A DNA stretch of 64,000 nt from Anomaloglossus baeobatrachus (Eukaryota; Chordata; Amphibia; Anura; Aromobatidae): positions 335,224,742-335,288,741 of the forward strand of contig NC_134357.1 in assembly GCF_048569485.1 (NCBI RefSeq), in the 5' to 3' direction. Of the stretch, positions 45,526 to 56,580 are shown piece by piece. Below the pieces are notes generated by a model. It searched no databases and was not told the origin of the DNA. It was given only the letters and a program-made list of their open reading frames with translations. Both the position numbers and the translations under genes were made by a program. Each line of letters starts with the position of its first letter. Positions within the stretch are counted from its first letter, which is position 1.

Positions 45526-46912
45526 AAGGAACCAGAAAGGTGATATCGTTGCTTCTGCACTGTTGGAAATGATGAAATAGCCAATGCGTAGAAACTGTAT
45601 AAGGCTATGTGCGCACTAGAAAATGGACTTTTCTTAAGAAAAATCTGCACCCTCTAGCAGAATACCGCACCCGGGGCAAAAACCGCGGTAAAAACTGCAC
45701 CCGCGTTTTTGCTGCGGTTTGACCTGGTTTTTCCACGGGTTGGTCCCTGCGGTTTTTTTACCATTATTGATGGTAAAAACCAAAGGTACCTGCAGAAAAT
45801 AAGTGACATGCACATTCATTTTGCTGCAGAAATTCTACAGCAAAACCTGTGGTGGAAAAAAACGCAGCAAAACCTTTTACCATAGGTTTTGCTGGGGAAT
45901 GACTGCAGAAAGGTTATGAACATTTTCTGTAGCAATTCGTGTAGCAAATCCGTGGCAAATTCGGGCAAAAAACGGAGCATACGCACAGGGTCTTAAGGTG
46001 GTTTATTCAACGCATTTCAAAGTGCTCCTCACTTCTTAATCAGGAGATTTACCAAGGTAACTTAATGTCAAAGTAGTCTCTCTGTTGCTAGAGACTTTGT
46101 GGCAGGATCTGGGCCAGAATCTCTCTCTGCCATCTGGTACTCCTCACATTAAATGTAATTCCCTTTCATTTGGTGCTGAAAGGGTTAATGTCAGTTTTGC
46201 TTTCCAGCAGCTTCTGACTAGTGGCTTCAGGTGCTTACGGTTGGTGACCACTCCCATCCCCTATATATGGTCATATCTCCGAGTAGAGGGCGTCAGTTAT
46301 TCTTAATCCATTCTGTAGCTAGGCCTTGAGGTGGAAGGAGCTACTGGAGCCCTTGTTGCGGTGTAGGCTGCAGTCCTGGTTTCTAACTACAGCCGTAATG
46401 CTGGGCTTTATCCCTTTGTTGTGTCCTCTGTCTGTCGTACCTTCCCTTCATGTTCTATTAGTGTAGCAGTGGGACTAGTGATCCTTACCTGCAAGCTCAC
46501 CAGCCAGGGTTCTTACAGGGTCTCTCAGGGCTTCAGGTGTCCTGCTCGGCAACAGGTGCGGAACCTGTATAGGACCTGGCTAGGACTGCAGGGTGTAGCT
46601 GCAGGTGAGTGCAGGAGGTGTCCCATCTTCCCTCTCACTAACACCAGGGCCGACAGTTGTTTAAATGTCCCCGGTGTACCCCTTGTTTGTTGTGGTGAAA
46701 CCCTTGTTTATTGTGTGTCTTGCCCCACGCCGGCCCTTACCCAAGTCCATGCGTGACACTTGATCGCTCTCCTGATGAAGAAGTGAGGAGCACTTCGAAA
46801 CGTGTTGAATAAACCCCCATTGTATAGTTTCTACGCATTGACTGTTCATCATTTCCAGCAGTGCAGAGGAAACCTCATCACCTTTCTGGTTCCTTTTGGA
46901 TTTCTTTCAGCC
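45526..46912. repeat. Foldback element, interrupted, with hammerhead-like box
   Basis: Left arm AAAGGAACCAGAAAGGTGAT...GCCAATGCGTAGAAACTGTA and TTATTCAACGCATTTCAAAG pair with right arm CTTCGAAACGTGTTGAATAA...TAGTTTCTACGCATTG and ATCACCTTTCTGGTTCCTTT. A MITE splits the left arm. The spacer (46050-46765) is unassigned. A CTGATGA (46772) to GAAAC (46797) box with a 6-bp stem lies at the inner edge of the right arm. Confidence 0.8.
45603..45993. mobile_element. MITE (GGCTATGTGCGCAC family)
   Basis: Begins GGCTATGTGCGCACTAG, ends ATACGCACAGGGTCT, with TAA at both sides. Interior rich in AAAACCGC words. Inserted in the foldback arm. Confidence 0.75.
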
Positions 46913-47019
46913 CTACGGCTCGTGGTAGCTGCAGCAGCTAGTTCTAGGCTTTATTCAGGATTGTGTGACGCTCAACCACACAAGGTGATCGACCATCCCA
47001 CTGTAATATAAAAAAAATC

Positions 47020-47172
47020 CGGGTAAGACCCTATTTGCGCTAATTTGTCTACAGTTTTTTCCCCATCTTTAACTTTATGCCTTTTAGAGATTATTTTATC
47101 TTCAACTTGCTTAACCGTTGACAATAGCAGTAATTTTGACTAGGGGTGCCCACATTTTTGCATGCCACTGTA
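47020..47172 (+). mobile_element. Isolated Tc1-type 3' end
   Basis: Ends GGGGTGCCCACATTTTTGCA followed by TGCCACTGTA, a typical Tc1 right terminus. The rest of the element is absent. It does not match the left end at 41829, so it comes from a different family. Confidence 0.6.
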
Positions 47173-47198
47173 TGTAACTATGTATTTCCATTCATCAG

Positions 47199-47322
47199 GT
47201 ATTGATGGAAAGGAGAGTCCTTGTTCTGATACTACTCTGTGTCTCTGTGATACCTGTGGCTGCCAGCATGTGCCTGGGGCAAAATGTGAAACTTGTGGTG
47301 AAGTCTGTCACTTTAAAGAAAG
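47199..47322 (+). CDS. l3mbtl1: l3mbtl1 exon, Cys-rich segment
   Basis: Acceptor CATTCATCAG and donor GTGAGA bound 124 bp, entering in phase 1 and leaving in phase 2. It encodes LCLCDTCGCQHVPGAKCETC, which parallels the human 'CQCQACG' stretch. Eight cysteines in 30 residues suggest a small metal-binding site, which is an inference. Confidence 0.85.
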
Positions 47323-47421
47323 GTGAGACAAAAATATGCAGGTGACAGTAAGTGGGGGGAATTGTGGTTGGGGAGTGGGTCAGTGTCACCCTCTCCCTGG
47401 TTTCTGGGGTATCCACAGCAG

Positions 47422-47539
47422 GTCCCTGGTCGTGGAGCCATCAAAGGGTTTTGGGGTAGGCAACGATGCCCCAAAACCTGTCAAGAAAAGGAGACCAAAA
47501 GAATATCAGAGTCCAGCAGATTCGGAGGCTGAGCCAATG
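47422..47539 (+). CDS. l3mbtl1: l3mbtl1 exon, basic segment
   Basis: 118 bp ending at donor GTGAGG. It encodes SLVVEPSKGFG and KPVKKRRPKEYQSPADSEAE, close to human 'KKRKRREYQSPSEEESEPE'. The KKRRPK cluster is a likely nuclear signal. The acceptor is a tandem CAGCAG (47416-47421). Use of the second AG gives ERSLVVE, matching human 'ERSVIVE'; use of the first adds one Ser. Confidence 0.92.
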
Positions 47540-47906
47540 GTGAGGAAAGAGTCATCCCTGTATTCATGTCCACTCCGTATTGTCTTTGCCAATGTGATGA
47601 ATGGAGAGTGCAGTAGGGATCTGGACTGGCTCTTGAACCTGGGGCATCACAGTGTTATGTTTTTGGTTCAGAACTGTATGATATGTCAACTATGTGTTTT
47701 GTCACAAGATTTAAAGAGTAACTGTCACCTATTATGTTAGCATTATCTACACATGGCACTGAGTAATTTGTCTATTGTGTTGTATGACGTATTATTGTGC
47801 TGTTCAATGCGGCCAATATTCTGGGTGTAACACAATACATGCTCTTGTGCGCGGTCATTGTAATACAATTTTGCCAGATATGTACCTGGAAAGTATTTTT
47901 ATTCAG

Positions 47907-48000
47907 GAAAAGCAGAAAGAGAGGAATACCCCAGGAGATGCCGATGAATCCCACGTGAGGAGCTCAGAAGGGGAATTATGGAGCCAGAGAGAATCACAAA
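47907..48000 (+). CDS. l3mbtl1: l3mbtl1 exon, linker before MBT repeats
   Basis: Acceptor TTTTTATTCAG and donor GTAAGG bound 94 bp, phase 0 to phase 1. It encodes EKQKERNTPGDADES and SSEGELWSQRE, a polar linker aligning with human 'EKQEEGKDPEG'. Confidence 0.88.
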
Positions 48001-48457
48001 GTAAGGTTTTTCCCTGTTTAATAGTGTCATGGTTTATATGGAGATAAAGCAGTGTATAAAATACTTTGGAAATGGGGCATGAAACTAAACAAGAGACAAC
48101 ATCTAATGAATTCAGTTTTGTCGAGCAACTTTCTAGTTTACATTATCTGCTGAACTATCAATACATAAGGCTTTTTACTTGGGTAAATATTTAGCAGTTT
48201 TTTTTCTATTGAAAGTAGGTTGCCGAAGTAGAAATTAGGTCCCTTGGCCCGAGCCTCTTTATGTGCTTATACATCTACAGTGTGGTCAATCTGAAAAAGT
48301 AGAGCTGCAGTGTAAAATATGAGGGACAGGGCAGCATGCTGAGCTATTTATGAATCCATATTACTCGTTTGTAAAATGCCATCGTATTCTGGGGAGATTT
48401 ACAGACATTAGAAACATGACCCCATTGGGTCTCACAATCTAAATTCCCTATCACTTA

Positions 48458-49027
48458 TGTGGGCGTCACACAAGACGATATATCGTGCGATATGTCGGCG
48501 GGGTCACGTCGTAAGTGACGAACATCCGGCATCGTTTAATATATCGTAGCGTGTGACAGCTACTAGCGACGGTGATCGAGCAAAAATACTCACCTTATCG
48601 TTGCTCATTGACACGTTGCTCATTTTCAAAAAGTCGTTTCTTCTCTGCGCCGGTTGTTCATTGTACCCGGGGCAGCACACATCGCTCCGTGTCACACCTC
48701 GGGAACGATGAACACAGCTTACCTGCGTCCCGCCGGCTATGCGGAAGGAAGAAGGTGGCCGGGATGTTTACGTCCCGCTCATCTCCGCCCCTCCGCTTCT
48801 ATTGGCCGGCCGCTGTATGATGTCGCTGTGACACTGAACGTCTCACCCCCTTCAGGAAGTGGATGTTCGCCACCCACAGCGGTGTTGCTCAGCAGGTAAG
48901 TGTGTGTGACGGGGGTTTAACGACTTTATGCGCCACGGGCAACTAATTGCCCGTGACGCACAAACGACGGGGGCGGGTGCGATCGCTCATGCGATCGCAT
49001 GATAGATTGTCTCGTGTGATGCCCGCA
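48458..49027. mobile_element. MITE, GTGTAAAG-related family, complete
   Basis: Ends TGTGGGCGTCACACAAGACG and CTCGTGTGATGCCCGCA with TA flanks. The family interior (GGCCGGGATGTTTACGTCCC) is present. The 450 bases before it (48001-48457) show nothing recognisable. Confidence 0.85.
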
Positions 49028-49260
49028 TAAGTCTTTGGAGTGTGGGAGGAAACAGGAGTACCCGGAGGAAACAACACAAACACGGGGAGAACATACAAAC
49101 TCCACACAGATGTTTCCTTGGTGGGATTTAAACCCAGGACCTCAACGGTGCAAAGGAAGAGTGATAAAAGATTGTCTCTGCCCTGACACCTCAGTTTTTG
49201 CACCCTTCCAGTAATTTTTATTCTAGAATTTTGGACAGTTGTCTTATTTCAAAGTTTCAG

Positions 49261-49346
49261 GAGACGAGTTGGGAGATTCTTGGTCTTGGTCGTCGTACCT
49301 GGAGGAACAGAAATGCAGTGCTGCCCCTCTCATTCTCTTTCGGGAG
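49261..49346 (+). CDS. l3mbtl1: l3mbtl1 exon, start of MBT repeat 1
   Basis: Acceptor AAAGTTTCAG and donor GTATGT enclose 86 bp, phase 1 to phase 0. It encodes SWSWSSYLEEQKCSAAPLIL, equivalent to human 'CWSWESYLEEQKAITAP'. This is the N-terminal arm of the first MBT repeat. Confidence 0.95.
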
Positions 49347-51640
49347 GTATGTCTCATTTATTAACACATTAAATTTTTCAACATCTCTAAAAAAAAATGT
49401 ATCTTCTATAACACCTAATAGTAATCAAAAAAGATGTACTTGTATCATGTGATCAAAAAGCACTGAACTAGGATACAAAACAAAAACTTAAAATAGCCAT
49501 AAAAGAAACAAGCACATAGCATTTTCATACATTTTGCGAGACACTATTTTTTAAACTAATAAAGGGGTTTCCACTACTTTTTCACCTTGACATATATTTT
49601 AGATCGTCAAGACAATACTGCTTGTAATATACTTATATTAGATGTATAGCTTCTACTATGAGGGCATCTCAGCAGGGATCACATAGTACTGGATTGTTAT
49701 GCAGATTCTTCTTCCTTCGATACTTCTTTTTCCGATACAGAAATCAGACCAAATGAAAGGAAGTTGTCACTGAGCTCCTGATGGTGGGTGTGAATGTTTT
49801 GGAGTGAATGACAGCTGCCAGAGCATGCCTTCTCAATTAGTCTGTCTCACTGCCTCACAAGCTGAGCTGACAGCTTAATTCAACAGGAGATGGTACCTTT
49901 ACTAGTGAAGTGCTGCGATCTGCATTTCAAGAGCAAAGGGTTTAGGTAATCCAATCACTGACATGGACAGCTGAAAAGTGCCGAAACTTGCATAACAAAC
50001 AGTGACAGGGCTGGTACCTAGCCTGTGATGCTCTGACACTTGGTATCGCCCAATATCTCCAGCAGTGCAGGGTGGAGAATGGAGGGGTCATGCTAATTGC
50101 TATATCACAGCCTACTACAATGCATGATGGAACTTATAGTGATAGATCACAGTAATGCGGTGACCCACGGGGGAGGCGCCAGATATTGCAGAGTTGCCAG
50201 CTGGGATATGTAATTCCACTAGCAGCAGACGGTACTGTCACAGTTACAACAAGAAGTAAATGGCACTTCCTCTGTGCTGATGGTAATAGATGTAGGGGTG
50301 CGCTTCCAAGGTTCCAAGGCCCTTTGTCAATAGAAGAATACAAGGCACTCCCAAGATTGGCTGCATAACAACAGAACGTTTTTGGTCCGTAGACCTTCCT
50401 CAGTAAGCACATTCGTGAAGAGGAGTTCAGCGTGGGTGATTAGCGTGGTGTCCACCGCCGCATGGAGACTGCCAGGTACTGTCACAGTAGCTGAAGTGGG
50501 TCGCTGTACCTCTAATAGCGGGAGGTGGCACTTACGAAGATGGTATAGAGCCCCCCCGGCCATGCTCCTATGGAGGTGGTGTGTGGTCGCAGGTGTTGGA
50601 GCGTCCATGATGTTTGTGCAATTACAACTAGCCTGACACACCAATGAACTTATAAACATAACACTTTACTGAAGTGAATAATAGCATATAGTCTGTCTCT
50701 TAAAGGTAAAGTGGCAGCAATTCACTGTATAGGATGCACATAGTATTTTGGTATAAAAGTAGGTGTCTTCTCCTTATGCAACAAGCAAGTTTGGGCCTCG
50801 CAGGGTGGCTGGAGTACAGTTCTGCTCACTTGCTGTAGGAGGTAATATTCTGCTTAGTCCAGGTAATGCTTGGCTGATGGAAAGACCTTCATGGGTTAGC
50901 GCCCCTTGGCAAAGCACTAGTAGTATCTAGCTCTAGCTACTCACGGTTTTGGTGCTACCATTCCCTATTGTAGGGGGCAGGACAGACAGAGCTTGTGGCA
51001 TCGAAGTCACGTTACACTGGTTCTGGCTGGAAACACATAGAAAATCAGTGCGCACATCTTCAGCCTTATTTCTTCTGGCTGTAGGAAGCTTCACTCCTTT
51101 GTGAAGGTATTTATATGAAGGAAAAGATGTCCCGTCAGCATGGACTGGGATAGAGATTCTGGGACCTTCTTCCTTCTCTTCTGACTAGACCTGTTTGATT
51201 CAGTTTACTGGATGTGTCAGCAGTGAAGTGAGAGACTCCTCTCAGCTGTTTCTATGGCAGCTTGTTGTGAGGAGAATGAACACCTAACTTTCATATGCAT
51301 ACATTGACCAGTAGATGGCAGCAAAGTACATTTAGCAATCCTCAGTGTACGCACAGCATAACACAATGCATTACATACTTCCTCACAGTGGACTAAGTAA
51401 TGCTAACACACTAGAACAGATCTACTGCACACGACAACTGTTTAACTCAGTAGCAGTAGAACGGGTACTGGGATAACACAGTAAGTCAGGGGAGAGGAAG
51501 TGATTGATGTAAACATCAGAGCTGCAGCTACAGACACTATGTAATGCTATCTGCATTATAAAAGGTTTATATTACCATAATAAAAGTATGGATCCATTTA
51601 GTGGCACATAATAGCATGATTGATGAATAAAAAATGAAAT
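49347..51640. other. Intronic sequence, mostly unassigned
   Basis: No gene was found. On the minus strand at about 50374-50398 a CTGAGGAAGG...GGACCAAAAACG box resembles the tips of the foldback elements. A CTCF-like site lies at 51308. Confidence 0.5.
51308..51320 (+). promoter_or_regulatory. CTCF-like core in l3mbtl1 intron
   Basis: CCAGTAGATGGCA matches the CTCF core consensus CCASYAGRKGGCR at all positions. A weaker relative, ACACTAGATGGCA, lies at 53212-53224. Binding is unproven. Confidence 0.5.
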
Positions 51641-51644
51641 GAGT

Positions 51645-52009
51645 TAGGGTACGTGCCCATGATCCGGATATGCTGTATCCTGGACGCAGTAAGTCCTCTC
51701 CTGCGGGGCGGCAAGTGCTGTCCGCAGGAGACCGCAGCTGCCCATGCCCAGGATCAGGGTTCAGGCCGCTGCGGTCTTTTTCTCTTTTTTTCTCTGTCCT
51801 CCCTGCGGAGAACACTCATGGCTCTGCATCAATACATTGACATGCTGTGGCTCAGTAAGCCGCACCACATGTCAGTTTACACTGCGTGATAAACAAGCAC
51901 AGTGGGCACAGGATTTCCAGAAATCCCATCCAATGTGCGTGTATTGGACATAGCGAAAACACGCTGCATCTAAAACGCTGTGAACCCTGATTGTGGGCAC
52001 ACAGCCTTA
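51645..52009. mobile_element. MITE ('TACGTGCCCATGATC' family)
   Basis: Left GGGTACGTGCCCATGATCCG pairs with right CCTGATTGTGGGCACACAGCC. Related to 24498-24866. Confidence 0.8.
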
Positions 52010-52235
52010 CGGTAGTGGATATCTTCTTTAACTAATTTGTCTTTCCATTGTGGTATGGTCACCCATGCTGTTTGAGCTCCAGTTTTGTGCTGCACAATTT
52101 TAAAAAGTAACTTTTGTCCTATAAAAATACCAAAAATTATACATTTGGTAATCTATTGGCATTTAGTATCAATGTTACAGTGATATATCTCTAGCTGTAC
52201 TTCACTACGGCAAAGTCTATTGTAGTGCTACCCTT

Positions 52236-52403
52236 AAGGCCCCGTCACACACAGAGATAAATCTGCGGCAGATCTGTGGTTGCAGTGAAATCATGGACAT
52301 ATTGTTCCATTTGTACACAGCCACAAACCTGTCACTGATTGTCCACAATTTCACTGCAACCACAGATCTGCCGCAGATTTATCTCTGTGTGTGACAGGGC
52401 CTT
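52236..52403. mobile_element. Short hairpin MITE, nearly perfect arms
   Basis: Arms AGAGATAAATCTGCGGCAGA and its complement fold over almost the full 168 bp. Ends AAGGCCCCGTCACAC and GTGTGACAGGGCCTT. Confidence 0.88.
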
Positions 52404-52406
52404 TAG

Positions 52407-52852
52407 GCTCCTTTCACACATTCGTTTTTTGCCATCAGTCAAAATCCGACGAATTTTGAAAAAAACGGTTTCGGCCACTGATGCCGCTGGATCTGTTTTT
52501 TTTTCTCATCGACTTGTATTAGCGACGGATTGCGACGGATGGCCTCGCGTTTTGTCCGTCATACGGAGATAAAGTAAAGTTTTTGGTCTACGTCAAAAAA
52601 AACTGACAGCGACGGATCCGTCCATTGTTTGGTAGAATGGAAGCCTATGGGCGCAGGATCTGTCGTAATCCGTCAAATGATGGAATCCGGCAACGGATTC
52701 TGTTTTTTTAACTGAATATGCTCCAATTATTATTTAGCCCCCAGCTAGTCGGATCTGTCATATTAGTTTTTCCACAATCTGCGACTGATCCGTCGATCTG
52801 TCGAGAAAACGGATTGTGACTGACGGCAAAAAACTGATGTGTGAAAAGGGCC
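52407..52852. mobile_element. MITE ('TCCTTTCACACATTCG')
   Basis: Left GGCTCCTTTCACACATTCG pairs with right GATGTGTGAAAAGGGCC. Interior carries repeated GACGGAT words. Confidence 0.8.
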
Positions 52853-52855
52853 TTA

Positions 52856-53040
52856 GGCTGTGTTCAGATCACCAGATTTCATGGTCTGTATACAGACCAT
52901 AATGCCCAGACTGACCGCAGGTTTCCTGACCTGAACTTACAGAATCACATACACATATGAGGCTGTAACTTCGGGTCAGAAGACCCATAATCAGTCTGGT
53001 CTATATACAGACTGTGAAATATGACTGTCTGAACCTGGCC
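52856..53040. mobile_element. Short MITE ('GGCTGTGTTCAGA')
   Basis: Left GGCTGTGTTCAGATCACC pairs with right GACTGTCTGAACCTGGCC. TATACAGACCA recurs in inverse order inside. It abuts the previous MITE. Confidence 0.8.
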
Positions 53041-54049
53041 TTAGAATATGGAGGATTCTGGAGTAAGTGATTACTGTTTGGCTCTGACTAATTAGCATAG
53101 TCATAATTTACACTCTCTACATGGCTCTACATATTGTATAGTAGATATGTCTTCAAAGAAGAGAAAACAAATAAAAGAATATATTTTTTTAACTTGATAT
53201 ATTTCAGCAACACACTAGATGGCAGTGTAGTCTGATCTATTGACTTGTACTGGGTGGCAGCTACATAGAAAAAAACAGTCAGATAGAAGTCTGATGAATG
53301 TTAAAGCCCCAGTCCAGTAATTTTTTTTTTATTTGCCTCTTTGTAAGGTCTCATGTGTGTCATGAAGGTTGTAGCATACTGACCGGTTGCTATCTTCTCC
53401 CGGTTGCAGCAGCATACCGGTCTAGCACCATGCGACCACATCTGCAATGTGCCAGATCATTGTGTGGAGCACCGGTTACTCTCTCTCAATGTAAAGGGTA
53501 CTTTACACGCTGCGATATCGCTAGTGAGCGTACCCGCCCCCGTCGGTTGTGCGACACGCAGGGCCGTATTTACCAGTAGGCACCCGTGGTCCCGTGCCTG
53601 GGGCGGCAGGATGCAGGGGGGCGGCACCTTCTAGCAGTAAAAAAAAATACATTTTTTTTTTTTTTACACATTCATTAAATCCGCTGTATTTTTGAAGGGG
53701 GGAGAGGCGCACCTTTATTTATTTGTATTCGCGTCAATTAAGACGCGAATGCAGACAAACTGCGGCGGCCGGGCACAGAGAGCTGATTGACCCCGGAACT
53801 GCCGGTGCCTGCACTTCCGGGGTCACAGGCGCCAATCAGCTCCTTCCTCTGTGCTGCATCCAATGATGTGTGGGTTTCACATGCAGAGCTCACAGCAGGA
53901 CGCCGCAGAGGACGCCGCGATGGAAGTCGGTGTCAGAAGAGGATACTCACGTGAGCCAGGAAGACGACGGCGGGCCCTGGAGCAGGTAAGTGCTCGCAGA
54001 GCTGATGATTCATAAGGAGCGTGGGGGTGTCTCTAATGCAGACTGGAGA

Positions 54050-55030
54050 TCTGCGTATGGGGTGGGAGGAGAGAGGCTGATACTGGGGGAGACTTGGGGG
54101 AAGAGAAGCTGATACTGGGGGAGGCTGGGAGGGGGGAGGCTGACGCTGTGGGAGGCTGGGAGGAGGGAGGCTGATGCTGCGGGAGGCTGGGAGGAGAGAG
54201 GCTGATGCTGGGGGAGGCTGATGCTGGGGGAGGCTGGGAGGAGGGAGGCTGGTGCTGGGGGAGGCTGGGAGGAGAGAGTCTGATGCTGGGGGAGGCTGGG
54301 AGAAGAGAGGCTGATGCTGGGGGAGGCTGGGAGGAGAGAGGCTGATGCTGGGGGAGGCTGACACTGGGAGAGGCTGGGAGGGGGGAGGCTGGGAGGGTGG
54401 AGGCTGATACTGGGGGGGCTGATGCTGGGGGAGGCTGGGAGGAGTGAGGCTGATGCTGGGGGAGGCTGGGAGAAGAGAGGCTGATGCTGGGGGCAGAGAG
54501 GCTGATGCTGGGGGAAGCTGGGGCAGAGAGGCTGATGCTGGGGAAAGCTGGGGGAGAGAGGCTGATGCTGGGGGAAGGTGGGGGAGAGAGGCTGATGCTG
54601 GGGGAGAGAGGCTGATGCTGGGGGAGGCTGGGAGGAGAGAGGCTGATGCTGGGGGAGGCTGACACTGGGAGAGGCTGGGAGGGGGGAGGCTGATGCTGGG
54701 GGAGGCTGGGAGGGTGGAGGCTGATACTGGGGGGGCTGATGCTGGGGGAGGCTGGGAGGAGTGAGGCTGATGCTGGGGGAGGCTGGGAGAAGAGAGGCTG
54801 ATGCTTGGGGCAGAGAGGCTGATGCTGGGGGAAGCTGGGGCAGAGAGGCTGATGCTGGGGAAAGCTGGGGGAGAGAGGCTGATGCTGGGGGAAGCTGGGG
54901 GAGAGAGGCTGATGCTGGGGGAGAGAGGCTGATGCTGGGGGAGGCTGGGGGGAGAGAGGTTGATGCTGGGGGGGCTGGGGGGAGAGAGGCTGATGCTGGG
55001 GGAGAGGCTGCTGGTGAAGGCGGGGGAGAG
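54050..55030. repeat. G-rich minisatellite, about 30-bp unit, with 317-bp higher-order copy
   Basis: Units vary around GAGGCTGATGCTGGGGGAGG plus CTGGGAGGAGA. The block starting near 54402 recurs 317 bp later (near 54719) with the same order of unit variants, a higher-order duplication. The strand is strongly G-rich. Long Pro/Ser-rich frames on the other strand are products of the repeat. Confidence 0.92.
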
Positions 55031-55365
55031 CGGCTGCTGCTGGGGGAATGGGAGAGAGGGGCCAATCCTAGAGACAGAGGACAAGGGTTGAGGGATAATG
55101 CAATGACAAAATCGATGGGGGGGAGTGTAAGGACTCAGAATGAGAGGGGGGCAGCATTGGGAGCTCATTATGGAGAAGGGGCAGCATGTGTGGGCTCAGT
55201 ATGGAGTGGAGCAATGTAGGGGTGTCAATATCAAGAGTGGGGTAGTGTGTGTGTGTGTGTGTGGGAGGGGTGTCTCAGCATAAGCGTTAGTGTGGTGGTC
55301 TTAGTATGATGAATGGGGCAGCATGGAGGTGTCATTATGGAAAAGAGGAAGGCAGCATTAGGAGC

Positions 55366-56580
55366 TCATGGAGAGGGGCAGCATGCATGGGACATTGTGA
55401 GGAGGGAACAGCATGCATGTGAAACTGTGAGGAGGGAGCAGCATGCATGGGACATTGTGAGGAGGGGGCAGCATGCATGGGACATTGTGAGGAGGGGGAA
55501 GCATGCATGTGACATTGTGAGGAGGGGGCAGCATGCATGGGACATTGTGAGGAGGGGGAAGCATGCATGGGACATGGTGAGGAGGGGGAAGCATGCATGG
55601 GATATTGTGAGGAGGAGGCTGCATGCATGGGACATTGTGAGGAGGGGAAGCATACATAGGACATTGTGAGGAGGGGGCAGCATGCATGGGTCATTTTGAG
55701 GAGGGGGCAGCATGCATGGGACATTGTGAGGAGGGGGCAGCATGCATGGGACATTTTGAGGAGGGGGAAGCATGCATGGGACATTGTGAGGAGGGGGCAT
55801 CATGCATGGGACATTGTGAGGATGGGGAAGCATGCATGGGACATTGTGAGGAGGGGGAAGCACGCATGTGACATTGTGAGGAGGGGGCAGCACGCATGGG
55901 ACATTGTGAGGAGGGGGCAGCACGCATGGGACATTGTGAGGAGGGGGCAGCACGCATGGGACATTGTGAGGAGGGGGCAGCATGCATGGGAAACTGTGAG
56001 GAGGGAGCAGCATGCATGGGACATTGGGAGGAGGGGCAGCATGCATGAGACATTGTGAGGAGGGCGCAGCATGCATGGGACATTGTGAGGAGGGAGCAGC
56101 ATGCATGGGACACTGTGAGGAGGGGGCGGCATGCATGGGATATTGTGAGGAGGGGGCAGCATGCATGGGACATTGTGAGGAGGGAGCAGCATGCATGGGA
56201 CACTGTGAGGAGGGGGCAGCATGCATGGGACATTGGGAGGAGGGGGCAGAATGCATGGGACATTGTGAGGAGGGGGCAGCATGCATGGGACATTGTGAGG
56301 AGGGGGCAGCATGCATGGGACACTGTGAGGAGGCGGCAGCATGCATGGGACACTGTGAGGAGGGGGCAGCATGCATGGGACATTGGGAGGAGGGGGCAGC
56401 ATGCATGGGACATTGTGAGGAGGGGGCAGCATGCATGGGACATTGTGAGGAGGGGGCAGCATGCATGGGACATTGTGAGGAGTGGGCAGCATGCATGGAA
56501 CATTGTGAGGAGGGGGCAGCATGCATGGGACATTGTGAGGAGGGGGCAGCATGCATGGGACATTGTGAGGAGGGGGCAAC
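55366..56580. repeat. 30-bp minisatellite, about 40 units
   Basis: Unit GCATGCATGGGACATTGTGA plus GGAGGGGGCA. The period is a multiple of three, so most frames on both strands stay open. Unit variants (GCACGCATG, GGGAAGCATG) cluster locally, as expected from unequal exchange. Confidence 0.96.

Noticed and set aside
53933-55168. Long Pro/Ser/Gln-rich frames (351 and 411 aa) on the minus strand
   Set aside because: They are translations of the G-rich minisatellite; several frames are open at once and no non-repeat domain is present.
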